NCBI GenBank assembly: GCA_963922205.1
Contig: CAWUHX010000064.1
Span: forward strand, 682,001 to 746,000
DNA length: 64,000 nt
Origin: Romanomermis culicivorax
Lineage: Eukaryota > Nematoda > Enoplea > Mermithida > Mermithidae
Direction of reading: 5' to 3'
The notes beneath the pieces are model-generated. The model saw nothing but the letters and a program-made list of their open reading frames with translations, was not told the origin of the DNA and searched no databases. Positions 33,900 to 46,041 of this stretch are shown here, piece after piece; position 1 is the first letter of the stretch; each line of letters begins with the position of its first letter. Made by a program: the position numbers and the translations under genes.

Positions 33900-36800
33900 T
33901 TAGAGGGCTATCACGTCTTTCTGTTTTTTTTCCTCGGCTCTTTTATCCATTTTGATTTGGTATTTGCGATGAATTTCTCGTAAGATGGCCTTTCTTTCTT
34001 CAGTTGCCGGATAATTCGGGGCTCTCCTATCGGTCAGACATTGCAAAATGTAGTGTAGAGCCATCGAATACGAATTATCGGTTGTTTTGTAGTCGTAGGC
34101 CTGTTGGGCATGAAAGAGGAACAGCGTAAGCTGTGTTATGACGATCGCGTTTTCAGCGCCGTAGTACTTGTAGTAATCACACATCCAGCTTAGGAGAATT
34201 GCAGTGAGTTCTTCCGTACAATGTGGATCTCGACGCAAATATTGTGCTTGGAAATAGTCAGGGAAATCCTGAGCTATTTGCTGCGAAGCCACGGTGGCTT
34301 GACGTAAAATCATAGGATCAAAATTTAGATGGGGGCGATTGAAGTAATTAATGATAATTGCTTCATCGGTAGTTCTCAGTTCGGGCGGTGTACATTGTCT
34401 ACTAAATCGGTGATATGGAATTTTATATTCTTGGACGATTCGCTGTGGCTTCTGTTGATTGCTAGCCAATTCGGCTTGTTGTGACGTCATTGGTTCATCC
34501 ATCATTTGTTCAGAGTCAGCCGTGGGAGGCTGTTGACCCTCTAGTTTTTCTTTTTGCAACTGATCGCGTTTTAAGGCGCTAGCCCATTTGATTCTTTTTT
34601 GATGGTCTTTCGAATCACTTGGATGTTCTCATCTATAGTCGTCATCACGGTGAAATTTTCTCAGTTGTTTGTTTGACGCATATTCACCATGATGATACTT
34701 TCGACTATCGTAATCATTGCTTTCTTTTCGTGCAGTAGACTGTGAAAGTCGTTCTCATGATCGCGAATCAGTTTCTTTACGTTCTCTACTTCGCGTGTCT
34801 TCTCGCGAATCACATTGTTTCTTAGATGGGGGCACGTAGTTTGGATCCTCTGGATGAGATTCCAGATAATCCTGTATAGTGCGCAATTGTCTATCAATAG
34901 CATTTCGTCTACGAAACAGCGAAAACTGATATGCTTTAACATCGTGAATCGGTTCACCATGTTCATGGCAAAGTCGATCTTTTTTAACCTCCAAAACAGG
35001 AGTCGTACTTTCGGCACTGATAGGTGTAGAGGTGTCTTCCTCGTTTTTCTTTGGTATTCTATATCACGTAGGTATTATTCGCAGTGGCACCATTTTCGAA
35101 TCGTCGTCATCTTCGCATTCTATTCGAGAGAGGTCTCTCATTGACGTAGTTTTTACCAACGCAGCTTTTTCTCTATATTCCTCTCCTTTATCCCAATCTA
35201 TATCGTCCTGACTGTATGACAGATTTTTAGATAACGGAGTTAACGAGGATGTAGTTTTAGCTGTCATCATCGGTGCGGTAGTATCGGTTGTCAATACGTC
35301 ATCATCTTCGCTATGGATTTGTATAACATCAGTTTCAGTTGGAACTTCTGTTTTTACTGTGAACGATTCTTCGGTGGTCTGTTTTATCAACGATTTGACG
35401 GCCATTGCCGTTTCTGTATCGAATTTGATATCCGCAGAAGATTGTGTAGGAGCCTGAGTAGGCGTTTTCATCAGGCTTTCTCCCGTCAATGTGGTACTCG
35501 GATGTATGGGTAGATTCAAACTCATTGTTAAAATATGAATGGGCGGAAAACAAATGAGTTGTTCACAATTTGGTGACATCAAAATTGGTGAGTTATACGA
35601 AAAATAGTAATAGGGGTTTTCCCTATACTTCTTTTTCGTCACGAGATTGGTTTCGCTGGAGACAGGAAAACTGTCGTTTCGAAATACGATAGGTCACATG
35701 AAATATGGATTTGCATATATCGGTCGTTTATTGTCGCAGCAATTCTTTTTGTTATAGGGTAAAGGATTAGCCCATTCGATCAGTTCAAATTCGAACGTTC
35801 CATCTCGCTTTACCCAATTTTGCTCGCATATGAGATGGATGTCGATACTGTCGCTTTTTGACATTAATTTCGGAATCTCGTTTTTGATTATAGCTTGCAA
35901 TTCTGTTTCGGAATGTGGGGAGCAAACGTGTGCAACTAATGGCATAGTTCCACGAATGGCATTTATCTATTCATGATGGTTAGGAAGCGAGTATAGCGGT
36001 GTTAAAGCCGGCGTTTCGGCGATTTGATGATCAGATTTCATTTCATGTATCGGCCAAGTTTCAGGAGGGCCATATGTTGAAAATGGATCATTTACGACTA
36101 GATTGTAGTTTGTTTGCTTTGCTTCGTCACTCATCACCATATTTTGATTTATTTCGGACAAAAATAGGAGCGACAAAGGGGCGCCGACAGCGTGATGGAT
36201 GCTGGTTATGTCATTAGAGCCTAAAGCTCTGTCTATGACTCTAGCGCATATAGCGGCCTCATCATATGGTTTGATTTTTCCGTCGTCTGTCAAAGACAAC
36301 ATGTTTTGCTTGCTACCCTTTATCATCCGTAGTTTCGAAGGGTGCATTTTTAGGCCCAAAGATTTAGTTTACGTGATTGTACAAACAATATCGCATATTT
36401 GGAACCTTATAATCATAGAATATGATTCGGTTCAACGCTAGTATTACGTCGCGCATGATCGTGTGCAGCATGCTTTTCAAAAGCGTTGGGTCTATGACGC
36501 CGAATGCGCCCTTTTCCTCGCCTTCGTGGTCGACGTTCGCGTTATCATATAAGTTTTGTGTAGGGATATGTATAAACTGGGGCGGTAGAAAATCATGAGG
36601 AAAGATTTGTATGTTATCGTATACGCAATCAACGAAACTGTAGCGCCCATATGCTAGAAACATCAAAATCGGGTAATACGTGTCCAAAATTGAGTAGGTT
36701 AAAACCTGTTTGTTGGGTTTGCCTGCTTGGGCGATTCGGTCGTTCGCTTGAGGGAAGTACAATGTAAAACATTCTTAGTCCAGCGTGAATGCGTCAGCGA

Positions 36801-37815
36801 CTATACCTTTTAGTTTTTTGTTTTCGGGGCAAAGACCGATCAGACGTGACCTTTCCCATTTTTTGGGTGAGCGTTTGATATTCTCTAGTATGATCTGGAC
36901 ATCGACCAGAAGAATACTAGGGGCAAGCACTGTAGAGTGTCTTTTTCGAGCGTCGGGCGAATAGTGATCGCGTCCGTGCATGTCTTTTAGACATTTCCAG
37001 TCGTCGGCCTGATCAAAACTGATAATGATGGTTTTGGGGGCCGATACGAATTCTTAAAATGCTGTCCAATCTTCGGGAGTAGCCGCTAGGGCGTCAAACA
37101 TTATAGTGTATCCAGTTGGGAAGTCCAACTGGACGAACCGAGCGACGTGGGTTGCGTTTTGGTTCACTATATTCATTTTCGTCTTTTTGTGGATGTACAA
37201 CTGATTGGTCACAATTTTTTCGACGTCAAAACCGACCAATACGTGGCCGCAAAAATTCGGTTTTGAATGCGCTGACAAGGCGCTCTTCAATTCTCCACTT
37301 TCAACATATCGCCGGTCGTGCAGGACATTGAGGGGCCTGGCGTATACTGTTTCGAACCATCGCTCGAACTCTGCGATTCTTATCATGCGTTTGATTATAT
37401 TCTAAAAATTTCGATTAATTTATGTGAGATTTAGTTTCGCATGGAAACGTCACTCTTTCGAATCGTGGCGTGCAAATCTTCTAGCGAAGTTACCGCGACC
37501 CAAATTTTATATCGAGGGATCGATATTTTATTCTTCCCAGGGGAAGTGAAACCCGGAGTTTCTATTTTTTAAAGACTTTAGTCTACTCGGCAGTGCAGAA
37601 CTTACCCTCCGCAAAAAAGAACCTATTGTCCTGGCGATATTGTTCTTTTGATACGATATATATCGATCTTGATTGTTGAAATATTTTTTGAAAATCGGCG
37701 GGGGATTGATCAATGATGTTGATATCGCCGAACTCTGCGAGGTTGTGGCTTTGGACTCACTAGTCATGTTTTCTTTTATCAAATTCCATTTGTCAATATC
37801 GAGCAATTGATTCAA
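33900..37815 (-). pseudogene. Large unidentified reading region after integrase (ORF-X)
   Basis: Consecutive minus-strand open segments run 37815-37528, 37386-37054, 36981-36775, 36762-36364, then in another frame 36359-35967, 35945-35694, 35642-35064, 34994-34755 and 34559-33900. Most neighbouring segments from 37386 down share a frame and are separated by single stop codons, so they look like one decayed frame of about 1,150 codons. Visible composition: a mixed N-terminal part, a Thr/Ser/Asp/Glu-rich middle (about 35.1-35.5 kb), an Arg/Asp-rich stretch near 34.77 kb, and a Gln-rich then helical C-terminal part. No signal peptide or membrane segment is evident, so it does not look like an envelope gene. 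I recognise no family. Confidence 0.65.
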
Positions 37816-38265
37816 TTCGACTGTTCACTGAGCTTTCGTTTTATTAAAATGAGAAATATAAAAGCGAAGAATCTTGCTAAAAAAATGAAAGTGTAAAGTG
37901 GAGAGTTGTTAACCATGAATTTAAATTTTGATGCACAAGGCGAAAAATGTAAAGTTCAGATTGGGTGGGACCGGAGGAAGATATTTCTACGGTGTGCGCT
38001 TTTAGCTCAATTTTCTTTTCCTGCGCTACTACTTATGGAAGGTCAATTTCTTCAAAATGGACGTGATTATGCACAAAACTACGCGATAGTATCACACTCA
38101 TTTCTTTCACTCATTCCACACAGAATCTGTATTAGCGCATTTAGCGCGTTTATATATAACGTAAACTTTGTGCCCATTGCTTTGCTTATGATTATAAACT
38201 AATTAGAATTTATTCAACAAAGTTAAAAGTTAGTGTTAGTTGAAATATGACAAAATTTACAATTT

Positions 38266-39790
38266 TTAATTTTTTTGAGGTCTCGGAGGACCACTGTCTT
38301 CCGATTCTAGAATTGCCGATGCCGTGCGAGGCATGTATGGCTTTACCCCAGAAAGTGAGACTTTCTGAGATTGTCCGGGACAATCTAAACTATCGATCGT
38401 TATTACGTTTTCCGAAATTTCAGAATTTTCGACTATTACGAAGGGTTTGATATAGTCTTTGTCGATTTTAGTCCCTATTTTGTTGTTTATTAACAGTATG
38501 AGATTGTTTAGATCGTATTTCTGCTCTTTCGCTTTTTTATCGAAATATCGCTTATGCGATTCGGACGCGTTTTTCAAGTTTTCCGAAACTTCGTCATATA
38601 ACGTTAGTTGTGCTTGCGTGAAGATATACTGATACGAGTCATAGTTTAGCGGTAACGTAAGACTTTTAGCGCAGTCGAAATCTATAGCGATTCTGGGTTC
38701 GTACCCTCGCAAAAGTCGAAACTGAGAAAAGTGAGTAGCTGTGTGAGGAACAGCGTTATAGGGGAATGTGGCGAAAGGTAAATACTATTCCCAATTATCA
38801 GGATCTTCAGCGGTGAATTTTTTGAGTTGCCAAATCAACGTTTGATTGAATCTTTCTACCATTCTGTTACATTGCGGGTGATATGCCGTGGTATTGATTT
38901 TCTGAAGTTTTAGAAGCTTCGCGATGTCTTTCATCAAGTTTGAAGTGAATCCTGAACCCTGATCTGATAATAAATGTTTCGGGCTGCCATGAACCAAAAC
39001 TACGTTGTTTACAAAACTTTGGACAATAGTGGCTGCTTTTTGATCCGGAATCAAATGAGCGCTTACATATTTAGTGAAGTAGTCTTGAAATACAATGACG
39101 TATGATCTTTTCTCACCCAGAGGGGAAATGTTTACTATGTCGGTTGCAACGATTTCAAATGGATATTTCAGTTGTATTGGCATCAATGGAGGAGGTTTCG
39201 GCAACTGTGAAGTTGTTTGTTGACATGTTCTGCATGTTTTGATCCACTTTATTATGGATTCTTTCATTTTGGGCCACCAGAAATGCTGATGTATCATCGC
39301 TGTAGTGCGTCTATGACCTTGATGGCTTAAAATCTTCACGCCCATACCTGTACTTGGGGGGGTTGGGGGGGACCCCCCCCCCCCAACTCGGCCAGCCCTA
39401 TACCCAAAATCATTCCCCCCCCCCCCCAACTCCCCCCCCCAGCTTATAAAAAAAAAAAAATTGCAAAAAAGTGTATGTTTTTGGCCTTTTTTGGGAAAAA
39501 TTTCGACTTTTTCCTACCCCCCCCCAAAATTTTGGATTTACCCCCCCCCCCCCCCCAACTGGTCGGAGGTCTTACAGGTATGTTCGTGCCATGGAATTGA
39601 TACAAAACGCTTTCTATCGAAGTAGTCGGAACTACTATGGCGGAAGCTGTATTAGCTTGTTTTAACGTTTGGTAAACTATTTTGTTTTCGGTATGAAAAG
39701 CAGATGAAATCGTAGAGATTTGCTTTTGTTCCAGAATTTTTACCAATTTTGCGATGTACGGATGTTTTCTTTGAGCTTCTCTGATTTTTT
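38266..39790 (-). pseudogene. Integrase region, interrupted
   Basis: The zinc-binding segment is split: the upstream part reaches YQFHGTN before the MITE and continues after it with HQGHRRT, HFWWPKM and CRTCQQ (an HHCC finger). The catalytic core has the first Asp in VATDIVN, the second in LLSDQGSGF and the Glu in [11 protein letters not shown]-terminal GPY/F-like domain (38266-38712) ends in VKPYMP. Integrase joins the cDNA copy to host DNA. The 240-bp insertion plus 8-bp duplication shifts the frame, so this copy cannot make intact integrase. Confidence 0.88.
39343..39582. mobile_element. G/C-tract MITE inserted in the retrotransposon integrase
   Basis: A 240-bp element has inverted termini CATACCTGTA and TACAGGTATG and long G and C runs inside. 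The flanks TTCACGCC (39335-39342) and TTCGTGCC (39583-39590) match at 6 of 8 positions, an 8-bp target duplication with two later transitions. Removing it restores adjacency of the two halves of the integrase zinc finger. Confidence 0.85.
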
Positions 39791-39799
39791 CCAGTGATT

Positions 39800-41145
39800 C
39801 TATGGTTACTAGCCGTTTCTCAGGCTGTTGGAAGTCTTCTTCGAACCTTGGCACTTTACTCCTTTCTTCTTTCTGCGTCATTGACCTTGTTATGGCTGCA
39901 GCGACAGTCTTTTTCTGTTCGCGAAATGTCGGTCTGAATATTTCGTTCGTTACTTCTTCGCTAGTCATTGACTTCACTTTTGCACGAGGCTCATTTCGTG
40001 ATAGAAAATCAGCCCAAGCGTTTTCTTTGCCTTTCACATATTCAACGTGATAGTCATAGTCTTGAAGCTTTATTGCGAAGTTTTGAAGTCGCGAATTTCG
40101 ATGTTTTTCTTCTTTATCCATTGCAAAGGTTTATGATCAGTTCTGACCATTACTTTTTGACTTGAGACATAGTGTCTGTACCATCAGAAAGCTTCTACTA
40201 TTGCGAGACATTCACGCTCAGTCGTACTGTAGCGGGTTTCTACGTCAGAAAGAACTCTACTGATGTAAGCGATAACCCATTGATCATTTTCGTTTTCTTA
40301 ATAAAAAATTGCACTGATAGCAGTTGTGCTAGCATCAGTTTGTATGATGAATTTTGATTTTTCATCATTATAGACAGGATATCGCAAAAAAGGAGTCGAG
40401 GTTAGAGATGTTTTAATCTCATTAAAAGCTATACGATGTTCTTCGCTTATCTCATATTTCACATTTTTTCGTAGTAGTTGATAGAGCGGTCACGAAAGAG
40501 TGGCAAGATTCGGTATGAATCGTCTACACCATTGGACTAGGCCTAAAAAACTTTGAAGATCTTTTACCGTTTTTGGCATTTCATAGTTTACGATCGCGGA
40601 GACCTTTTCGGGATCAGGCGAGATTCCATTTTCGCTTAGCAAGTGACCAAAAAACTTTACTTGTTTCGGTATGAAATCGCATTTATCAGGTCTTAACCTT
40701 AGATTGGCGTCACGAAGAGCATCAAAGATCAGTTGGATATGTGCTAGATGATCATTATATGTTTGCGAAAAAACTGTGATATCATCGATATAGACCAAAC
40801 AGATTTTCCAGATATATGGATGCAGGATCCCTTCCATTAGTCTTTGAAATTCAGCAGGAGCATTTTTTAAACCAAACAGTAGAACTTTGAAACAAAACAA
40901 GCCTTCTTGACTGACGAAAGTAGTTTTATCGCGTGAAGCAATGTCTAAAGGGATTTGCCAGTACCCTGCTTTAAATCTAGAGTTGAGAAAAATCATGCAT
41001 TACCTAAAGCATCTAGATAGTCATTGATTCTCGGAATCCGAAATTTATCACTAGGAGTAACTTCATTTATACCTCTATAATCGACAATGGGTCCCCAACT
41101 TCCATCTTTTTTGGTTACCAGAAACATAGGTGCAGCCCACAGTGA
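39800..41145 (-). pseudogene. Reverse transcriptase and RNase H region
   Basis: Reverse transcriptase motifs include FKAGYWQIPLD, the FGLKNAPAEFQRLM block and the catalytic YIDD in CLVYIDDITVFS, followed by FLGHLLS and the thumb segment (40490-40996). RNase H is recognisable further on, with the last part near YDYHVEYVKGKENAWADFLSR (about 40000-40100). Stops and frame changes separate the segments. The domain copies element RNA into DNA. Confidence 0.88.
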
Positions 41146-42861
41146 TCACAAAAGTTCGATGAGGCCTTTTTCTAGCATTTCTTGAATTTTCTGACGAACC
41201 ATTGGTCTTTGTTCAATGCGCGCACGATAGTAGTGTTTCGCGACTGGTTTTGCATCACCGGTGTCTATAGAGACCATTAACTCGTGAGTGAGAGTAGGCT
41301 GATCTCCAGGGAGACTGAAAACATCGCGATCTTGCTTGAAGACTTTGATAGCAATCTTTCTATCTTCATCTTTGATATTCGACTTTTCGGTCGTTTTTTC
41401 GAGAGCGAGTTGAAGTTTTTCTTCTTCTGACATAGTTGACTGATCTTTAACTAATGTGGCTGGTTCATAGTCTTCTTCATGATCACTTAGTGACGAGAGG
41501 GTCATTTTCAATTCTTCGAGTCTGAATTTAACCTCAGCAATGAGCTGGTTAGGTTCTAGATGGATACCGTTCGCACTATTATTGCCGAATAATAGTGGAC
41601 ATTTGCCTTCGGTTATGTTGATTATCGCTAGTTCGATCTGATATTCGCAATTTTCTTTTCCGAAGTTCACGGGTTAAACTATAACACTTTTGAAGCTTTT
41701 GTTTGTGAAAGGGAAGATTTTCCCGTTAACCCAGGTTTGACAATGTGGTTCTACGTAGCATGACCAGATATTCAAAATCGGTAGCGATCTGTCAATTTTC
41801 ACGATTTGCGTTTGACTTTGTCCCGTAGAAGTATTTGAAAATACTTCATCATAGGGCGCTTTTTCGATGGGTTTCAAAACTAGGTTTAGTTCTTGTTGAA
41901 CGTCTCCAATTCTGATGAAATTTTCATGAAAGTTTATTAGGGCTCAAATGGTTGGATGTACTAGGAAATCGGTTCCTAGGAGGCAATGCTCTCCTGCGGT
42001 AGGTAGAATCCAGCTTTGTACTAGATGCGTTCCGAAAGATGAATTGATTTAGAAGATTATCGGACCTCGGGCATCGATGATAGCACCGTTCGCTACTTTT
42101 ATCTGTGCAGATGTTTCTAATGTATCATAGTAAATCCCCAAAGAGCATTGAGCTAGACATGAGGAAATGACTGAACATTGAGCACCGGTATCGATCAACG
42201 CTTTCATTTTGGTTTTTATGATTTTGGCATCGATATGAAAAGCTTGAGTAGGAGCGTATAAGCTCAGAAATTTGATGTCTTTTTGCGAACATTCTTCGAT
42301 TCGACACACCCTAGATCTTGGGATCCACGGTTCAGTAGGTTTTTCGATTGTGAAATCTGTGATTTCATGAGCGACGAAGAAGTTTGTAGCTTTCGACTTT
42401 TCTGTCGGTTCAAGCATATTTGCTGTACTAGTCGTCGGCTTCATTGGAACAAAAGGTTTAGGTGATTTAAACACTGTTTTGGTTTCTGATGGCAAAACTT
42501 GTTGCGAAGATTTCGGAGAAGTTAGCTGAGTCTGTATAGACTGTGAGTTATTCATCAGATAGTAGTAATGCTTTTGGATTATCTTCTCTTGTCGGGATTC
42601 AGAATCGCAGAGAGAAATGTTTGCAACATCTCTCTTATAGTTTTGGTTATCGCGATTGAAAAATCGGTTATTTCGGTCAAAATTTTGATTCCGATTGAGC
42701 ATGTAGTTAGGCGTATTTTGTTGAAAACATGGACGCCATTTATGGTTATTTTGCCATTGATGATTCGGTTGTTGTTGCTGAGGCTGAGAAGCCTGTGGTT
42801 TCAATTGATAGCATTCCAAGCTGTCATGCTTACACTGACCATGATAGGTGCAATATTTCAC
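41146..42861 (-). pseudogene. Nucleocapsid-like finger, protease and linker to RT
   Basis: A Cys/His cluster of the CxxHxxCxH....C type (CTYHGQC then HDSLEC) at about 42820-42861 marks the end of gag. An aspartic protease follows with LIDTGAQCSVIS near 42180. The 41146-41670 segment ends with the [23 protein letters not shown] lead-in to reverse transcriptase. Several in-frame stops are present. Confidence 0.85.
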
Positions 42862-43095
42862 CGGTCGTTCACGTGACTGATTTGGTTGAAAGTTTCGATT
42901 CTGAGAGAAATCCCGTATAGGAATGTTTTCTCTATTCGGAAAGTTTGGACTCCTCCCGCAATCTTCGATTTTCGAAATTATTAGCGTTTTGCCTATTTTC
43001 TTGGATTCCGAACTTTTCTGGGACTCCCTTCATGCTTTCCTTGAACTCTTTAGTCTTGATCAGACGGTATTTCGCTGTCTAGAGTCATCTCTATT

Positions 43096-44457
43096 TCAGG
43101 ATTGAGAGTTATCTCTGAAACGAGGTTTCGAATCATCTCTGAAATGGGATTGAGCTAGTTGCTCTTCTGACGGATTTTTGAGTGTATTAACCAGTATAGG
43201 TTGTTCTACTCTCACAGATGACTGTTTATTCGCTCGCTGGATTTTCTGAACTTTCGCGACGGCTATAGCTAAGTCAGTGATCATTTCTAGAGTACTCGCG
43301 TCAATCGAGACAGTAAATTTCCGGCATTTTCCAAAGAAAAGTTGTGATAACTTTTCTATGGCGATACTCAGCGCTTCTGTTATAGTACAGTAGATGTACG
43401 TAGGTGCTGATTCGATTTAAGAAAGCTGACCGATCTTCAATTTGGAAAGGAGCGATGGACTGGAGCTCGCATTGGAGCATATCCTGGTCACAATTTGGTT
43501 CATTCATACACATTAGAATCTGTTTCCCTTCATCATAGGATCAGACATCTCGTACGGTGTTCAGGGCAACATCACAAGTCAAGAGACGCAAAGTGTGAAG
43601 TTTCACATACTCAGACGCATCGAGGCTGAACTCGTTTTCAAGGGCAATGAAGAATTTCAAAACTTGTTGATTTCAGGTCGAATTATCTAGTTTTTGCAGC
43701 GCTATCTTTTTACAGATAGTCTTAATTCTCATTTCGTCATCCGCGAAAGATCTATGCACCTGAGAAGGTGGGATAGACTGAAAATTTATCTGAGAGTTTA
43801 GTGCATTTAGCACGTTAGAGTGGTCAAACGTTTGCATCGGGATGATTAGATCATCATCATCGTCGATTATACCATGAAAACTAAGTTGACTTTTTCGATC
43901 GCTAGTGACGTTTTTCGGTTTTGTCGATTTCAGAGACTGAACGTAAGAGCTCGTAGGTCTCGCGATATTTTCGATTTCAGGAACATTTGGTTTCGATAGC
44001 TCTCCTTTCTGAGCTCTCATCGCTTCGATTTCGGTTTTAAACTCATTGAGAAGTTTTCGTTGTTGAGTCACGATAGTCACGATTTGGCTTAATGCGTTGC
44101 ATTAGTAGCATCTCCATGAAAATTTATCATTTCGGCATCACATTTTTGCATTATGTTGATGTACGCGTCATTATCGAAGATTTTTCGAGTATCGGCCTCC
44201 TTCGGTTTCGGTTTTAGAAAGTTAAATTTTCGATTTTCGACGATTTTCGGAGATTGAGATCGTGAAGTTTTTGGCGTTTTTAGTGGAGCGGATGTTTCCG
44301 GTAAATCGAAATTACGCTTATCTGCTTCATAGAGAAGCAGTTGTGTGTTTTCGCAGTCAAAATTTTTGATTTCTCGATCATGGGGATTCGCCAGTTTCTT
44401 ATAGAAACCTTTTTCGTAACCGAGCGCAGTAGAGCGACGCATGCGGTTTTCCTCCAT
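43096..44457 (-). pseudogene. gag (capsid) region
   Basis: Open segments 44457-44089, 44080-43673, 43513-43301 and 43284-43096 follow the primer-binding site. They are rich in Lys, Gln and Asn; the 43301-43513 part resembles a capsid helix region (FLNRISTYVHLLYYNRS). The assignment rests mainly on position upstream of the nucleocapsid-like finger and protease. Confidence 0.65.
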
Positions 44458-44509
44458 TTTTCGGATTTTTGATTTTTTGCAAATTTCGGCATTTCCTCAA
44501 CCTTTGAAC

Positions 44510-44527
44510 GAGCTGGTATGGTCACCA
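44510..44527 (-). promoter_or_regulatory. Primer-binding site
   Basis: On the minus strand, TGGTGACCATACCAGCTC starts 5 bases inside the 5' LTR. TGG is the complement of a tRNA CCA end. I could not assign the tRNA species by eye. Confidence 0.65.
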
Positions 44528-44532
44528 AATTA

Positions 44533-45108
44533 TGCCGTGCGTGAGAAAATAAGAATAGACGACGGAACGCAAAGCTGTGTAGCTTGACGATTTATCATGC
44601 GTTTTAGAAGAGACGTACGGAACGTAGAAGAGTGTGCGGAATGCTAGAAACAGAACACTCCGAGTGTTAGACAAAATCAACGCAACGATAATCGTACGCA
44701 GGAGATTGACAGGCTCGTAGAGAGCACTGTGTCAATTTATCCAGGGATCTTCGCTCAGGTCGTCAAAGGTTTTCGGATGACGAAACTCGGGCTGTACTAT
44801 CCTAACCGCTTCAGAGTTTCACCCACTTACTCAAACTATTTTCCAAATAGTTTGACTCAATCTACAACACACTTTCTCCACACAATTTACTAATGTACAG
44901 ATCACCGCCTCACACTCTCCAGACAGACAAGAAAATACGACCGTCTGGCTACAGTACAAACAACTCTAATGAAAAACATTTTCATAATTTCTTCACCTCG
45001 TAGCCACGCCTCTCTGGGGGTCTTGTCGCGATCTTTCTTCTTCAAACTTGCCGATCTTTTCTCAAACGCAACACGAACTTTACAAATACGTCAAATTGCT
45101 CCACAACA
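44533..45108 (-). repeat. 5' LTR of the Gypsy-type element
   Basis: 576 bp with TG...CA ends; the partner of 33161-33733. The hairpin (44832-44854) is identical to that in the 3' LTR. Confidence 0.93.
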
Positions 45109-45112
45109 GAAC

Positions 45113-45290
45113 AATGATCAAACGCAAGAGATTGACGGGCTCGCTATGTCAATAATCCAAGGAACGTCAATTAATTGCTTGAGGTTTTTGGATGCCGAAA
45201 CTCGGAATGCACTAGCTTACCCTGCTAGGAGTTGAACCCAAACTATTTTCCAAATAGTTTGACTCAACCTAGAGCATGGTTTTCAATTTA
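45113..45290 (-). repeat. Older, diverged LTR of the same family (insertion target)
   Basis: After the GAAC duplication, sequence resumes as a degraded version of the LTR interior: GCAAGAGATTGACGGGCTCG, GGATGCCGAAACTCGG and the hairpin (45239-45261) occur in LTR order. The left flank near 33100-33160 resembles the preceding LTR part more weakly. The younger element therefore inserted into an older LTR. Confidence 0.75.
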
Positions 45291-45880
45291 CTAAACATCG
45301 TTGCAGCACATTTTATAGGCTGTCAATAACTGATGGATGAATGAGAAGAAATTCTGAATATTCTTTGTTAATTCAGTCAAATTCGAGTTCAAAACTGAAA
45401 TTCGTACTTTCTGTGTTTGATTGATTCAAATAGAAAAATCGATATCGTTGGTAATGGTACACTATTTCGTCCAAAAATTTTCACAATTTTTAACTTAATT
45501 TTCCCTAGTCTTTACAGTGTTGCTAAATGTATCGATAATTCATATTCATCGTAAGTCGAAGTGAATCAATTTGAACTTCCTGAACAATTCTAGAGTTATT
45601 TAAATTTTGTAAGCATTCCATTTCTTTCAGAGTTGTCGTGAAATATTTTCTTGCACAGTTTTTTCTTATCTGACTGAAATGGTTTAGCTGACAAATTGGT
45701 TGAGGATGAGCACGATTATTCCAAAAAATTAATGCGTTTTAAACGTTAACTTTTCATCAAACTTTTGGCATAAAACTTTTTCGCAGTTTTTCAGTATGAT
45801 TCTAGTAGAAAAAAATTTTTTGTGCCATTGGCACAAATTTTTTTGGCCCTTTGTGCCAATTGGCACAAATGTCCGTGCAC
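45290..45880. repeat. Repeat C, copy 1
   Basis: Direct repeat of about 46655-47240. Shared landmarks are AAATTCTGAATATTC, TGTTTGATTGATTCAAATA, GATATCGTTGGTAATGGTAC and a TGTGCCATTGGCACAAATTTTTTTGG terminus. The end carries the palindrome TTGTGCCAATTGGCACAA. Confidence 0.8.
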
Positions 45881-46041
45881 AAAAAAACGCTGGTCCGTGC
45901 ACAAAATAACGCTGCATTTGGACCTCCTAAAATGCACCAAAATGCATCTTTTCAATATGAAAACCCCAAATTTTTCTTCCACATTTGTGGAAACACCTCA
46001 AAAATTTTTTCCACATTCCAGATTTTTTTCCACATTATAGT

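Larger units (their letters stand above)
33161..45108 (-). mobile_element. Ty3/Gypsy-type LTR retrotransposon, decayed, with extra post-integrase region
   Basis: The element of about 11.95 kb has near-identical LTRs (33161-33733 and 44533-45108, TG...CA ends) and a 4-bp target duplication GAAC at 33157-33160 and 45109-45112. Minus-strand order is gag, protease, reverse transcriptase, RNase H, integrase, the Ty3/Gypsy order. A primer-binding site and polypurine tract sit at the expected inner LTR borders. Reading frames contain several stops and shifts, so this copy is not expected to be active on its own. It is unusually long because about 4.5 kb lies between integrase and the 3' LTR. A 240-bp MITE interrupts integrase. 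Confidence 0.93.

Noticed and set aside
33900..37815. Envelope gene
   Set aside because: Position after integrase fits, but no signal peptide, membrane segment or cysteine-rich ectodomain pattern is visible.
37906..38202. Plus-strand open frame of 98 codons inside the retrotransposon
   Set aside because: Opposite in strand to the element, not conserved-looking, and located in the gap between integrase and ORF-X; probably chance.
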